Below the pieces are notes generated by a model. That model made no database searches. It was not told the origin of the DNA and saw nothing but the letters and a program-made list of their open reading frames with translations. A program made the translations under genes and the position numbers. This document shows, one piece after another, positions 12,074 through 24,433 of a stretch of 64,000 nucleotides of DNA. Origin of the DNA: Seiridium cupressi. Its lineage: Eukaryota; Ascomycota; Sordariomycetes; Amphisphaeriales; Sporocadaceae. The stretch is taken from contig JARVKI010000025.1 in the NCBI GenBank assembly GCA_036674765.1, positions 310,001 to 374,000 of the forward strand, read 5' to 3'. The stretch's first letter is position 1; the number at the start of each line of letters is the position of its first letter.

Positions 12074-14689
12074 TTACATATAATGGGCCAGATCAATGTG
12101 ACCACCCTCTTCCAATAAAGGGAAAAGATTTAAGGCGCCGAAAACCTGATCCGAATTTTGGGCGATGCCGTTGACGATTGGCAGTTCCGGCGTGTGCGAG
12201 GACGAATGAATGAAAGGGAAGATGGAAGGATCTAAATCGTCAAAGAAGGACGACCCGAGTTCGCGCGTCGAGTCAATGGCTTCGCCAGGGTTGAGTGAAC
12301 TGTGGTTGACAGCCGGTGAGTGGAAACTGTTGCTATCATGAGCGTGCCTGGGTGTGGCTTTGGAAGCTTCGCGTGGTTGGCGGGGAGTTAAACCGAATAA
12401 TTGTGAGGAGCTTTCGGAAATCTGCAGTCTCTCATATCGTTCTTTCCGCTCGAGATATTCGGTCGCGCTAGCGTGTAGTGATTTGATTATTAGGGAATAC
12501 TGCAGGGCATGCGCGTCGTGTTTGGCAAAATGCTCCAGGGCAGTAATGGACATGCGCACGTCTTTCTCGAGGATTCGACCGAAGTCCCCTAACAACCCAA
12601 CACCAACCACAAGAGATGCGGCAAACATCCACGACCTGTTATGATCGTCAGTGTCCGATTCTGTCGCCCCTGCAAGATCTGAATCACTTACACAATCAGC
12701 GGCATACACCCATCGAGAATTCCCGACTGCACTAGATCGAATACCGACTCAATCATCAGACTGCCAGCGTCGATTGAAGCATTTGCGAGCTTTGACCGAC
12801 CGGAGCTGCCGCTTTCACGAATCGTGTCAATTTTGGAGGGATTTTCTGGAAGCCTTCTGCACATCTCATACATCAAGAAAGGTCGGGATACAAGCATCAC
12901 AGCGTAGTAGTACGAACACAGGACATGACAAGCACCCACGATCCGATCTTCGTCCTCTTGGCCAGGTGGCGCTCCGACAATCCGCTTCAGCTCGATCAAC
13001 CAGCGATTGGACCAGCTCCGAAGTTGTCGCGAAATGCCTTCCGTAAGCTGCAGCGAAATCTTCTTCCGTGAGAAGACCTCAAGCACGATGCTTTCGATGA
13101 TAAGCAGGACCTGGACAGACGAGTCGAGTAGATCAAACACCTCTTTGCCGGTAGTATCCATCTCACGATAAGGAACGGTACAATCGACGTCCGACGTGGC
13201 GGGAGGTCGGCCCATGGAGATGCTGAGGAACAAGTCGACGATCCTGACACTCTTCCACAGCCGGTCTCTGCAAGATTGGGTTCAGCTGGTTTCTTCAGTG
13301 TATCTGATTGCGAATCATACCGGTGCTTGTGTATCTCCACTCCGAATCTTGAGTTCACCTCGGTTCTATGGGCGCCGATTGAGTACACAGCTCTGACAGC
13401 GATGCCTGAGACGGTTAGGAATGTCACAAATGTGAGGAGATTCGACCAACCGAAGAACAGGTATGCTCCAGTAATTTGACACGCCCTAAGCATATACAAG
13501 GTGATGAGCGTGAAGGCTTGCACAGTTCCGACACTCAGCTCACTACCAAGTGTTGCCAACGCAAGAACCTTTGCGTGTTCGAAATAACTCGACGCCAAGG
13601 AGTCGTCGACAGACTGGAGTCCGACGGCAAGAACGAGGTAGTTGACAGCGGCATGGACGTCATGGCTGCGCTCGTTAGCCCAGTTTGAGATATCGTCAGC
13701 AAGTCGCGTGGTGCCGAAGAGGTCAACCAGTCCCGAGGTCTGTCATCCAAGGTCAGCAGGATTCTACGGCCAACATGACAAGAACACTGACCACGGCAAG
13801 GTATTTGCCCACGATGGAGTGGACGATGTTGACATCCACGAACGGCTCCTGGTGGCCGGACTGGATGGCTTGACTGGGAGGCACATTTTGGAGCACCGAC
13901 ACCCGACTGGTGTGATGAGCAAACGCCTGCGGATCGATCCGAGACAACACCAATTGCCGAACGGTTTGGAAGAAAGAAAGTGGTGCGCAATCACCAATGA
14001 AGACTGGTCGCGATGATTAGCAACGGTGATCAAGACACCAGAGGCCGGCGATAGCGGTGAGCCGTACTCAACTTCCCCTGTGCGTCGTATAGGAGCCGGG
14101 CGTCTCGGGGAACCTCGGCTTCCTCTTCCACGGATGTGTCGCGGAGGGCTGGTCCCGCAGATCCGACCGTGGGGCCCGCTGAAACCGTCGGTACCACGTG
14201 TGACGGCGTTGACGTCGACGCGGAATGATGGTTACTGGCTGTCTCGGGCGGAGCGGATAGCTGTACGGAACTGCGTGGTGATGTGGGATGCCGCTGGTAC
14301 TGCTGCTGGTGGTCTTGATCGGATGCCGGAGATGCGACAGAATTCAGGCGACGCCGCTTCTGAGGGGTGAAGTGGCACGATTGAGCCTTCTTGTGCCGGG
14401 TACAATAGCTGCACGGAAGTTTCCCGTCGCATTTGACTGAGTTCCATGTATCAATGGCACGATCTCGGATTGCCGGAATCAGGGGAGGAATTGTACTGGT
14501 AGGCATACCTTTTCGGACCTTGCAGGAGTCGCAAGCATTGGCAACCCGGACTCGCACGTACTGCGACTCGCGTGGACTCGATTGGTTCATCATCTGTCTT
14601 GCGGTTCCCTCTGCTTCCACCTCCAGTGACTTCGCAGCACTGAAAAGGGTCAATAGTCCCGTCCTTCGAGGGCTCGGGATGCGCGTCAT
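12074..14689 (-). CDS. Zn2Cys6 transcription factor with fungal-specific domain
   Basis: This is a nuclear DNA-binding regulator. Six exons (14689-14509, 14436-14068, 14003-13792, 13739-13321, 13267-12692, 12635-12074) join in frame to 772 residues. The binuclear zinc cluster has cysteines at 53, 56, 63, 69, 72 and 81 (CX2CX6CX5CX2CX8C), and intron 1 falls inside it just after CKVRK. A Ser/Pro/Gln-rich linker follows. The fungal-specific domain then opens with GKLIFIGDCAPLSFFQTVRQ (the splice joins this motif exactly), continuing with the YLVLAVGLQS-type helix and DRLWKSVRIVD. The C-terminus is low complexity. The next gene on the same strand is indoleamine 2,3-dioxygenase, so local control of the tryptophan genes is a reasonable inference. 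A start at MMNQSS (residue 33) is an alternative. A 17-base T run lies at its 3' end. Confidence 0.92.
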
Positions 14690-15095
14690 TTACACCTATC
14701 CGTGTCTAACGAAGTACTTGTTGCGTTTGGTGGGAAATGGTCCGAAGCCCGGAACTTCGGAAGACGGATGCTCGACGCTAAGCAAGCTTTTACGTCCCCA
14801 CTCCTGGATAAGACAGACTCAACGCTCGTCGTCTACATGTACACATTCATCGGCCATGCCCATGTCAGGCTGCATAAACACACTGGTGGGATTTATGACG
14901 TATGGTCAAGCTGACTACCTAGGTATACATCCTAGATCCATGACTCAATTGATTGGCTTCCTGAATTTTGATGCTGCACGCGAAAAGCAGCTGTACGCAG
15001 CAGACTCCGAGAACGCCACGCCTGACCTTGTGAACGCAATATGCCAAATCCAAGGCTATCTATCCGTCGAGATGATATCCGATAATAAACGCCGA
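14690..15095. other. intergenic stretch between regulator and dioxygenase
   Basis: This carries the regulator's promoter and the 3' UTR of the dioxygenase gene. A 264-codon plus-strand frame runs through it (14433-15227) but has no family character and overlaps real exons. Nothing else is seen. Confidence 0.5.
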
Positions 15096-16543
15096 TTACA
15101 TCACCCCGTATGCACTCGACAACGAAGAAACGGCATTGTCGGGTACGAGTCCTGCAGCATAGCTCTCATCCCGCGACTGTCTGAGGAATGCACTCAGGGA
15201 TGTGCCGCCCGTACCTTTCAGCTCTGAGCTGTCACCTGACTGAGAGGAAGCCTTCGCGAGGTTCAGGGTTTTCCCGACCGGCTGCTTGCTCGCTTGGATG
15301 ACGATGTATCTGGTGACGACCTTGATATGCGTGCTTCTGAAGTCGCCCATGGCTTTGCACCCCACCTGGTAGAGCCCCTTCATCTTCTCGAACTCCGCAT
15401 CTGGCTGAGGCGTCGAGGCGAACTCTTGAAGACTGCCCATGTGTGCCAAGTCTTCCAAGAATCTCCGATGCGGCTCAGGCATGTAAGCCCGCACTTTCTC
15501 GTGGTAGCCCATCACCTTCTCCTTCGCAGCCTTGACAGGACATCCGGACGTACCTGCACTGGGTGCCATGCCCGACACTGGACAGGTTGCAGGGGCCGAT
15601 GCCTTGTCAGCGCCTCCGGTATGGTTAACACCAAGCACCACGTCGAAGAACTGAATCAATGAGCTCTGACCGTTGCTACCGCCCATGAGCCTTCGCCATG
15701 ATCCCTTCCCATTTCCTTCGTCGTAGAATACTCCATTCGGCAGTCCCGCCGCTTCCATGTTCGCGCTACCTGCCAGGAACGGACGAATCCGGTCGTAGAA
15801 TAGGGCTGGATCACACTTCTCGTACATGCGGGTCAGCAACTTATCCATCTTCTTGATGGCGATTGTTATCTGCTCCAGTCCTTTTGCAATGGCGGCGTAG
15901 TCTCGCTTGTGTGTCGCTTCAATGGCATCGACCATGAGTGGCATAACCCATGCTGACTGTGCCTCGAGGGCAACGGAGAGCATGTAAAACCACGACTCAT
16001 CTTCAGTGCCTGTGAATGTGTTGATGGCATGAAGAGAGTCTAGATCGCTAAAGTCCTCACTGGAACTCTCAAAGTTCCATAGCACTAAGCCTGCATAAGT
16101 GGCACAGGGCGGAAGATCAAAGTGCTCGGCAATCTTCAATAAAGGCACAGTAATTTGAGGCGGGAGAATCTTTTCATCCTTAATATCTCAGTTGAACGAC
16201 GAACCATATCATTACTCACCTCCGATGGCGTCTCACCGCCCCATATATATCCATGCATAAGGAAGACTAAAACCGCATAAGCGCGGCGCCATTCTCCCTC
16301 CGATCGCAAGTTCTCGGTTGACAGAACTTGGCATCCATCCACGACCTGTCGTAGTAGTTGACCCTTGAGTAGGTCGGGGAGATTCTGAACTAGTAGCTCC
16401 CATGTCGAGTAGTAAGGATCTGTCAATTGCCTCACGGGAGCTGCACTAGGAAGGAATCCGTTCTTGGTGACATCGTACGTCCGCGAAATAGACTCCCGGG
16501 CGTCGAGGGAAGGAGACGAAGAGGTCTTTAACAAGGCAGGCAT
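15096..16543 (-). CDS. indoleamine 2,3-dioxygenase
   Basis: This haem enzyme opens the indole ring of L-tryptophan to N-formylkynurenine, the first and committed step of the kynurenine pathway. Two exons (16543-16220 and 16169-15096) give 465 residues, normal for fungal IDO. The splice restores SEILPPQITVPLLK. Conserved blocks are DLPPCATYAG, GGSNGQSSLIQFFDVVLGV, the substrate-loop YMPEPHRRFL, and FRSTHIKVVTRYI, whose H389 is the expected proximal haem ligand by comparison with human IDO1 H346. A Ser/Ala/Pro/Gly insert (about residues 290-320) precedes the PEPHR helix, as in other fungal IDOs. The start at 16543 (MPALLKTS) is the first ATG giving a normal lead. It is divergent from a kynureninase. 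Moulds carry several IDO paralogues; which one this is cannot be told here. Confidence 0.95.
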
Positions 16544-17535
16544 CCTGAGGAGCGGCAATGGGTAGGTGTGACAGTGGCCCGGAGTCGTGGGACGAATAGG
16601 TTTTGTCGGCAAGTAACGTTGGAGGCGGCGTAGGGAGAGAACCACGTATTGAAAATTGTAGCACTCGAATATGTACGTCCAGCAGTAGGAGAACAGGGCA
16701 AGGCAACCAAGAGTATCGTCTAAGTTATAGTTTAAGCCTGTCTTGCATGCAGATGAGCAACATACGATGCATCTATGGGTAACAAAAAGGTTGTCCACTT
16801 TCTGCCAAGTCTCCTATACCGGGTCTGGGAGTTCTAGAATAGCAGAGGACATAACTAGATCCGAATGCTCTTGTTTCACTTGCAATCTAGTTTTCCGTCG
16901 TTCGAACACCCGTGCCCATTTGCAGCCCCGGCTCCGGGCGGTGATGGAAGTGTTGGCGAACCTCGGAAGGCGGATGTCGGAATTAACGCGAACTGAGCAC
17001 TTTGTTTACAAGTAGGATGCTCAACATTGCAGTCCACGCGGGAATAATGAGAAAGTGTATGATATCTTCTCAAATCGGATTCGGGTATTTTACAGTCCAT
17101 TTAGAATCTTGCGTCGGTTTTGGCTCACGTTCTAAGTACCAAGCCATTCGTAACGTTGAGCAAATTGGGTTTAACTCAGACAACCACCGGTTTTGGTCTG
17201 TCCGCGCTTGGACATCACGATGCGCAAGCTTACACACAACCTGCAATTTCCAAACAAAAGATTCATTAATGGATTTCAATTGAAAGTCGGGATTGTGTTC
17301 TAATCGCCTGGCCAGAGTACTGTGCCCGCGTCGGATGTTCGGATAGAGAAGGTGACTCCTAGTATCGGTAGCGGAAGCGGACGATAGCGTCTTTTTTCGA
17401 AGTGGATATACCCTCTGCGTAATAGCCAACCGGAAACGTCTATATAGTGAAAAATGAAGGGCGCTCTGCCAGATGGCTTCTATCAGCAGATTAAACCTTC
17501 TTTTCGTACAATTCGGACCATCACCGTGAATCACA
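16544..17535. promoter_or_regulatory. shared promoter region, IDO and kynureninase
   Basis: This 992-bp spacer separates two divergent genes of the same pathway, so it is the obvious place for common control. The zinc-cluster regulator next door is a candidate ligand. I could not pick out a convincing paired CGG site by eye, so no operator is claimed. Confidence 0.55.
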
Positions 17536-19114
17536 ATGGCCTTTAACGGATTTTCCGATATCCTTCGCACGGGCAAGAAGCCGCAATTCCCTGGCAATGC
17601 CGTCTCGGCCGAGTATGCGGCGGAGATGGACTCGCAGGATGAGCTGAGACATCTTCGGGGCGAGTTCATACTTCCGACTAAGGCTTCACTAAAGAAGACT
17701 GCGCTCGATGGGACGATACCTGGTAAGTCTCGCCCCCGACTTACTTCACAGCACCCACTAACTTGAGAATAGGCGCCACAAAAACTGCCAATGGCACAAG
17801 TAACGGCACCAATGGCCATAGATCGTCTGATTCAGATGCAGCCGGCATTTACTTCTGCGGTAACTCATTAGGATGCCAGCCCAAAGCAGTGAGGAAATAC
17901 CTTGAAGCGCAATTAGAGACATGGGGCTCAATTGGTGTCGACGGCCACTTCAGGGGCCTCGACAACTCGCCTCTGGTCTGCTGGCAAGACATGGCAGAGG
18001 ACTGCGCCAAGAAGTCGGCTGACATTGTTGGTGCTTCTCCCAACGAGATCGTCATCATGAACACTCTGACTGCCAACCTTCACATGTTGCTGGCGAGCTT
18101 TTACAAGCCTACAGAGAAGAAGCACAAGATTATCTTGGAATGGAAGCCGTTCCCGAGCGATCACGTAAGTTTTCCCATTACAGTATAAATAGGTTCAAGA
18201 CTGATGGGCAATAGTACGTAATTGAGTCGCAAATACAATGGCATGGGCTTGACCCTGCCAAGTCAATGGTCCAAATCCAGCCGGACGAGAACTTCTACAT
18301 CTCGACAGAAAAGATCCTGGCCGCTATTGACGAGCACGCCGAGGAGACGGCGTTGCTGCTTCTACCTGGCATCCAATATTACAGCGGCCAGCTGTTCGAT
18401 ATCCCCCGGATCACCAAGTACGCTCAAGAGAAAGGTGTAGTTGTTGGATGGGACCTGGCGCACGCAGCCGGAAACGTGGAACTCTCGTTGCATGATTGGA
18501 ATGTTGACTTCGCGGCGTGGTGCACATACAAGTATATCAACGCTGGTACCGGATCAATCGCTGGCGCCTTCGTGCACGAGAGGCACGGAAAGGTAGACTT
18601 CGACCCAGAGACGGGAAAGCCCATCTTCAGGCATCGCCTGACGGGTTGGTACGGCGGCGACAAGTCCGTCCGGTTCAACATGGACAACAAGTTCCTCCCC
18701 ACGGTCGGCGCTGCCGGATTCCAGGTATCGAACCCCTCAGCGATTGACCTCGCAGCACTGTCGGGTGCCCTCTCGGTGTTCGGCCAGACGAGTATGAAGG
18801 CTCTGAGGTCTAAGGCTCTGGTGATCACAGCTTATGCGGAACACTTGTTGAACGAGATCGTGGCCGATGACAATGGCTCGAAGCCTGTATTGCGAATCAT
18901 CACACCCGCGAATCCGTTGGAGCGAGGTACGCAATTGAGCGTCCTGCTACGACCCGGTCTGATTGATCGTGTTGCGGAGTCGTTTGTGGAGAACGGGATC
19001 GTGTGCGACAAGCGTAAACCGGATGTCATCCGTGTTGCACCTGTTCCGCTATACTGTACATTTACCGATGTTTATAACTTCATGGAGACATTGAAAAAGG
19101 CTATCGCTGCGTAA
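17536..19114 (+). CDS. BNA5: kynureninase (L-kynurenine hydrolase)
   Basis: This PLP enzyme cleaves kynurenine to anthranilate and alanine (and 3-hydroxykynurenine to 3-hydroxyanthranilate) in the cytosol. Three exons (17536-17722, 17773-18164, 18215-19114) give 492 residues. Signatures are [15 protein letters not shown] near the N-terminus, [15 protein letters not shown] for phosphate binding, [11 protein letters not shown] for the pyridine ring, and the Schiff-base lysine K299 in [11 protein letters not shown]-terminal blocks are [12 protein letters not shown] and [11 protein letters not shown]. The second exon starts with an Asn/Gly/Thr/Ser stretch that lengthens the usual loop. Gene symbol follows the yeast name for the enzyme; orthology against paralogues was not tested. 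Kynurenine formamidase and 3-monooxygenase are not in the window. Confidence 0.95.
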
Positions 19115-20524
19115 AGGCTCGGGCATACCCCATATAAATAGACTAGAGCATTGGGATTTGGAAGCGACTGGAGTTAAAGAAGCGATATGTAATGTTGTAC
19201 ATGACAGTTGATACATATGACTGAATCATAAGCAGTGGCGAAGCACTGCCTGATACGTTCTAGTTAGTCCTACAATCTGATTAGTGGGCAATCCCGCCAT
19301 ATACAAGACACTAAATGAAGCAAGCTGGCAGCTCTTATCAATAGTGCCGCCAATCAGCTTCTGGCTTGCACCATGCTGCCATCCTCATGAAGGCCAAGCT
19401 ATCGCTGAATGGGAAAAGCAGCTTATCCCAGGGGTGGATTCTCCTTTCTGTCGTACCACACAGTGAGGATCCCCCGAGATGAGGGGCAATGTTCGCAGCT
19501 CCTTAAGATTACTGGTCCGATTTCGAGCCTATCCTCAGGCATAGTCCCCAAAATACATTGTAGTAAACCTGCCACTTGAGCCCATAAAAATCGTTGATAT
19601 AGTATTGCGACATGGCCCACGATCGCATACCCCGTCGTCTGATTCGTGGTTTCATTTTCCGTTCCACTTTTTATGGCAGAACTGGCGGAGAGCATATTGT
19701 CAGGTAGTCTGCATCATTATACCGATGATTCCGGCCGTTCTCCGATTCACATTGAATTTACTGCAATACCGTCATGGACCCATTATATTGATGGAATGAA
19801 TGTTCCGTCACATTGAGCTCCTGAAACCTTAGCGTTTTGCATTTCTCTGCCAACTACTTCAAGTGTTATCTGTGCGAAATATTACTGACATCAGTCTGGC
19901 GACAATCAGCTACTGTGCGGTGACCAATTGCAGGATGAATTTGCCATGGAATAGACCATATATATAGTGTTTATTTCCTTTTGTCATGGTTCAGGAATGT
20001 CAAAAAGGCTGCGCTTCAAGGTGCCTCATGAAGTGTGTAAATTGCAAAAGTTAAGGAGCTGGAGTTAAGCTCCAAGCTCCTACTCAAATACTCTAAACTG
20101 TCAGCGACTGGCGCTAGCGCCAGTCCGTGACACCGTTTCAAACATTGCAGTAGATTGTCAAATTACTTGCTCTAGGTTCGCGGCGCTGTAGAGCTTCGGG
20201 AATCGGTGCAAGGGGCGACGGGGATGCCTAGGATTGGTAAGCCTCCTAGGACTTTGTGCAGTGATTAGGCAACTAGACTTTCCGTCATGGGCTGAGTCTG
20301 CAACTAAATGGCTTCATCTTTCATTTTGAACAATTATCGCCCAACCATATTGGCCTCATGCAACATCCGGAATCTGGAAGCCTCTGGCGCCGTGAAACTT
20401 GCCCACAAACGTGTGATGAGTGAAATAAAAGGCCACTCAAGTCTAGCCTATTTTTTTTTTTTTCTATGGAGCAACCTTATGGAAAATCAGAGACATAAAA
20501 TGGATAGTGTTAGATGTTTTCTTC
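19115..20524. other. gene-poor intergenic stretch
   Basis: No recognisable gene is present. Short frames have neither domains nor plausible splicing. It holds the kynureninase 3' UTR and the 20-bp palindrome listed separately. Confidence 0.5.
20106..20125. repeat. perfect 20-bp palindrome
   Basis: Both 10-base halves are exact inverse complements (GACTGGCGCT then AGCGCCAGTC). It lies in gene-free sequence. It could be a dyad protein site or the relic of a foldback element; nothing nearby decides. Confidence 0.6.
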
Positions 20525-20655
20525 TGTCAGATAAGGTTGTCGCAGGGAGTGCTAGGGGCTGAGTATTGGCACGCTGACCTCTGCCTTCTATCGAATAAGG
20601 GGGGAGGCAACCCTAATATACACGATTGCGATCCGATACCGGATCGACTCTGACA
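20525..20655 (-). mobile_element. 131-bp LTR-like element, copy A
   Basis: This is a compact element with LTR-type ends (TGTCAGA at one end, TCTGACA at the other). It is flanked by a perfect 5-bp direct repeat, TCTTC at 20520-20524 and 20656-20660. The minus strand matches the element at 51302-51432 with three mismatches in 131 bases. No internal coding region or partner LTR is visible within the window. The structure fits a solo LTR of a very small retroelement (TRIM-like). Near identity between copies suggests fairly recent movement. It sits in gene-free DNA. Confidence 0.85.
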
Positions 20656-22673
20656 TCTTCACAGCTATCACTCGTTTCGTGTAGAGCTTCTTGTCCCGTC
20701 GGCCCACTCGTGGAATAGATTCTCACTGTTTCGCATCCTCTGCCAGCAAATGTCGAACCAATACATGTCAGTATACATGGTCGGACACATAAACTGTGGC
20801 ACCACTTACAACAAACCATGGATCCGGCTTGGTATTCCATCAACGTCTTTCGCCCGAGCTTTACGACTAACAGCCAAGAGGCTAACGTCAAAGACAAGAT
20901 ACACCATAGTTCTGAATTATCGGTAGACTACTGGTAAAGAATGGATGGACTGTTGTTCTTTGTCAAAAGCCATATTCGTCTAAGGAGAGCCAATTTCAGG
21001 GCTGGAACGTTCATGAGCTAATCTGAGTCGACTACGAGTGATATGAGTCATGAAGGAGTCATCAACGCGAGCGACTTTTTCACTTCAAGGCAACCAAATT
21101 GCAATATTGACCTTCCACACAAGTACTCCTCATTCTCAGTCTCATTCCCATATGATCTACCTGCTCACAAAAGCTGGTATAAATCACGAGCTGCTGAGAT
21201 GATATATGGCGCTATATCGGTGAAGTTCAATCTTTCGGTATATTGTGCCCGTAAATCAAGAGAAATTACCTCAACGTTACCTGCCTCGAAAGGTTATGCG
21301 CCCACCTGGCCACACTTGGATGCCACAAATTTATGATCCCGAGAAGCAAGGTCATTTGGAAGAAAGAGAAATGCGCCTTCCATTTAGAGAGTCGATAGCG
21401 TCGGTGGTTGCTGGGAAATACTCATTCCTAGTAGACAAGGGGTACTTTGGTTTTGGGGCACTGAGAATGAAGATCGATGATAAGTTCATGTTAGTTTAAC
21501 CTAGCGAGTGGGACTATCGCGTATGCGCTGCGCGAAGTCCAAAATACATGTACTAAGGGAAACAAGTGGAAGCGGACTGGTAAGTTTGATGTGTGTTGCT
21601 GGTTGAGGGCGAAGGCTCAGGAGAAAATATTTGAGGGAAGCCAGTAAATAATTTTGTTTTGTCGTGGTTCTTTCACTTATGGAGTAACGGAGACTTGGTG
21701 GAATTACTGATTCGTCGTCCTACTTGATTACACATCGCGGTGGAATACTTGATCAGCAGATGGCTGTATCTGCGGATATGACCAGATAGTTTCACAAGGT
21801 ATGTGGACGAGGTTATTAGAGGGCATGTGCAACCACAATTCCCTTCTCATTTGACTCTAACAAACCTTCGCCATCTGTCGACTACTCTCAATTGCTCCTG
21901 TCCATAATTTGCGCACACACTCTGTCCCATCAATTGACTCTCTGTTACAGAATAATCTCTGCTGATTAGTGGATTCCACTAGTCCAATTGCGTGTTTCTG
22001 GCTGCTGGAGGCGCTGAGGGGGCTGAAATCGCTGTAACACAATCCAGATGCAACTAATAATCACGTGACCACGGGCAATCCACCACTTTTAACAGAGCCC
22101 ATTTATGCCCCCGCACCCGCGTTAGCGGGAAGAAGCCCCAGCGTTTCTCCAATTGTTTCTCCAATTGTTTCTCCAATGTAGTTGGCCAATCACAGCCGAT
22201 CACATCAACGATCCCTTGAATGATGCCATCGCAATATTTTGCCAGACCAGCGGGACTGGTGCGGCAAGCAATTCATCTGCTGCTGATTTAGTGGTGCTAT
22301 TTAGCTAATATGACCGACAGAAACGTGCCTGAAATTCGCGTAGCGCAAGATTTCTTGGTAGATAGACCCGAATATTGGGGTCCCATTTCTGCCCACCGGT
22401 TGGTGACGTCGTCGCCGGTACGCGAATCGGCTGTAAGAAACGCCCATTCGCGACTCATGCTTCGAGATGACGGACTGCATGGATGATTCGATATTTGGAG
22501 AGGCTACGGACGAGTGAGTGGGCCGGCTGCAGGCCCTATTATCTCCTACCCTGCCATGCAGGATTAATATTTCTCTTCACTCTGTGCCCAATTCTGCTGT
22601 AGAATCTCGCGCCCCCATCGTTTCGCTTTCCGCCTGTCGTGTCAATCGTTCTCGTAGTCGACTGCAACCCGCC
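20656..22673. other. gene-poor intergenic stretch
   Basis: About 2 kb without a convincing gene. It contains a short 12-bp tandem repeat (listed) and ends in the promoter of the rightward permease. Frames at 21043-21499 were examined and show no family character. Confidence 0.5.
22143..22178. repeat. 12-bp tandem repeat, three units
   Basis: Three consecutive copies of GTTTCTCCAATT occur, the last differing at its final base. They lie about 0.5 kb upstream of the permease gene. It is a minisatellite; the units also carry CCAAT, but no function can be read. Confidence 0.8.
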
Positions 22674-24433
22674 ATGGATTCCCCAAAGGACGAAAAGACG
22701 CCCAGGACGGATCACCCGGCGGACCTGTTCGAGGATGTATCCTCGAGCTCGGATCGCGAATTAGACCAGAACTATAGAGTGTACAAGGCGACGGAACAGC
22801 TGGAGGCGACAGATTCCGAAGTCAAGAAGGTGCTATGCAAGATTGACGTGCACGTCGTCCCGATCCTCTTCGTCACATACATGCTTCAGTATCTCGACAA
22901 GAACTCACTCAACTTCTCGAGTGTTTATGGATTGCAGGAGGGGACACATCTCCAGGGCCAAGACTATTCATGGCTTGGTAAGCGAGTTTCCAGATTGTGT
23001 GATCAGTACAGCACTGACACGAAGCTTCATCAGGGTCGATTTTCTACTTTGGATATTTGGTCTCCCAGTTTCCCTCGTCGTTTCTCCTTCAAAGACTCCC
23101 CATTGGGAAATTTGTCTCTATTACGACGATGATATGGGGCGTCATTCTCATGACGACGCCGGCATGCACGTCATTCGCTGGTATTGCGACGAACCGCTTC
23201 ATGCTCGGAATGACTGAGGCGACTGTCAATCCCGCTTTCGTATGGATCATGTCCATTTGGTATGTCATTCTGTTGCCGATGCGCCCGCTCGTAACGCTCA
23301 TACGTATCTAGGTACACCAATGCGGAGCAGCCACTACGACTGGAGGCATACTATTGCACCAACGGTATCGCGACAATGTTTGGTGGTCTGGTCGGTTACG
23401 CCGTAGGCCACATCACTACCGGTCTTCCCAAGTGGATGTATGTCTTCCTCATCTTCGGCGCCATTAGCACAGCTTGGGGGGTCGTTAGTCTCCTGATTCT
23501 TCCCGACATTCCTGCCACTGCCAAGTTCCTCAATGAGAAGGAGCGAGCTATTGCTACTGGTAGAGTGTCGAGGAACCGACAAGGAGTGAAGAACCAACAT
23601 TTCAAGAAGGAACAGGCAATCCAGTGCGCCAAGGACCCGAAAACTTGGATATTGTTCGTCATGGCTACCGGAGCTCAAGTTCCCAACTCGGCCCTCACCA
23701 GCTTCACCAGTCTCATCGTCAAGGGTTTTGGCTTTGATACTTTGGGCACGCAATACCTCCAAATTCCCGGGGGTGCCATTCAGTTCCTCGCTCTGATCAT
23801 TGGTGGCATTGTTTGTACGAAGTGGCCTAATGGCTCGAGATGTCCTACCATGATCATCGCCAACACGATCTGCATCCTAGGGGCAGCTCTACTTGTTGGT
23901 TTACCAAGCGACAACAAGGTAAGACGTCTTTCGATTGTGTACATAAGCGTCGTCGTTAACGAATTTCTTCCATAGTGGGGCCGACTTGTCGCTCTCTGGC
24001 TGTGCTATTTCCAAGGCCTCGGTTTCAGCATGTCTCTGACCATGGTATCTTCCAACGTGGCAGGGTCCACGAAGAAACAACTCACAGCCGCTGTCCTCTT
24101 TACTGGATACTGCGTTGGCAACATCATCGGGCCTCAGACATTCATCGACGCGGAAGCTCGTAAGTCAAGTTTATCTTTCTGATGCCGTCTCCACGCGGTC
24201 CGATCCAGTGAGCTGCAGCTAATGTGAATGCAGCCGGCTATCACAGCGCTTACATTGCGATGCTTGTCGGATACGTGGTCAAGCTTCTGTCGATCATCGT
24301 CCTTTACATCTACATGTGGCGCGAAAACAAGAGGAGAGACGCTGCTGGTCTGACTGATGAGAAGGCCGCTGTGGAGGCGGGTATGCATGATCTCACTGAG
24401 CTGGACAACCAAGGCTTCCGATACTCTCTTTAG
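22674..24433 (+). CDS. MFS permease, Dal5/Tna1-like allantoate permease family
   Basis: This is a 12-helix proton-coupled carrier of the anion:cation symporter family. Five exons (22674-22977, 23034-23259, 23312-23918, 23976-24159, 24234-24433) give 506 residues. Characteristic sequences are YLDKNSLNFSSVYGLQ in helix 1, the SWLGSIFYFGYLVSQFP junction across intron 1, FMLGMTEATVNPAF, and GRLVALWLCYFQGLGFSMSL. It is a different branch from the permease at the left end: the helix-1 motif is YLDKNSLN rather than LDQSNLSN. The first ATG giving a normal acidic lead is at 22674. Family members carry nicotinate, allantoate and related acids. A link to the nearby tryptophan/kynurenine genes is possible, but a 3.5 kb gap separates them. 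Confidence 0.92.

Noticed and set aside
14433..15227. 264-codon plus-strand frame
   Set aside because: It overlaps the regulator's zinc-cluster exon and the dioxygenase 3' end on the other strand, and has no family character.
22143..22178. three 12-bp repeats considered as a CRISPR-like array
   Set aside because: The units are directly abutting without spacers and the organism is a fungus; it is a simple tandem repeat.
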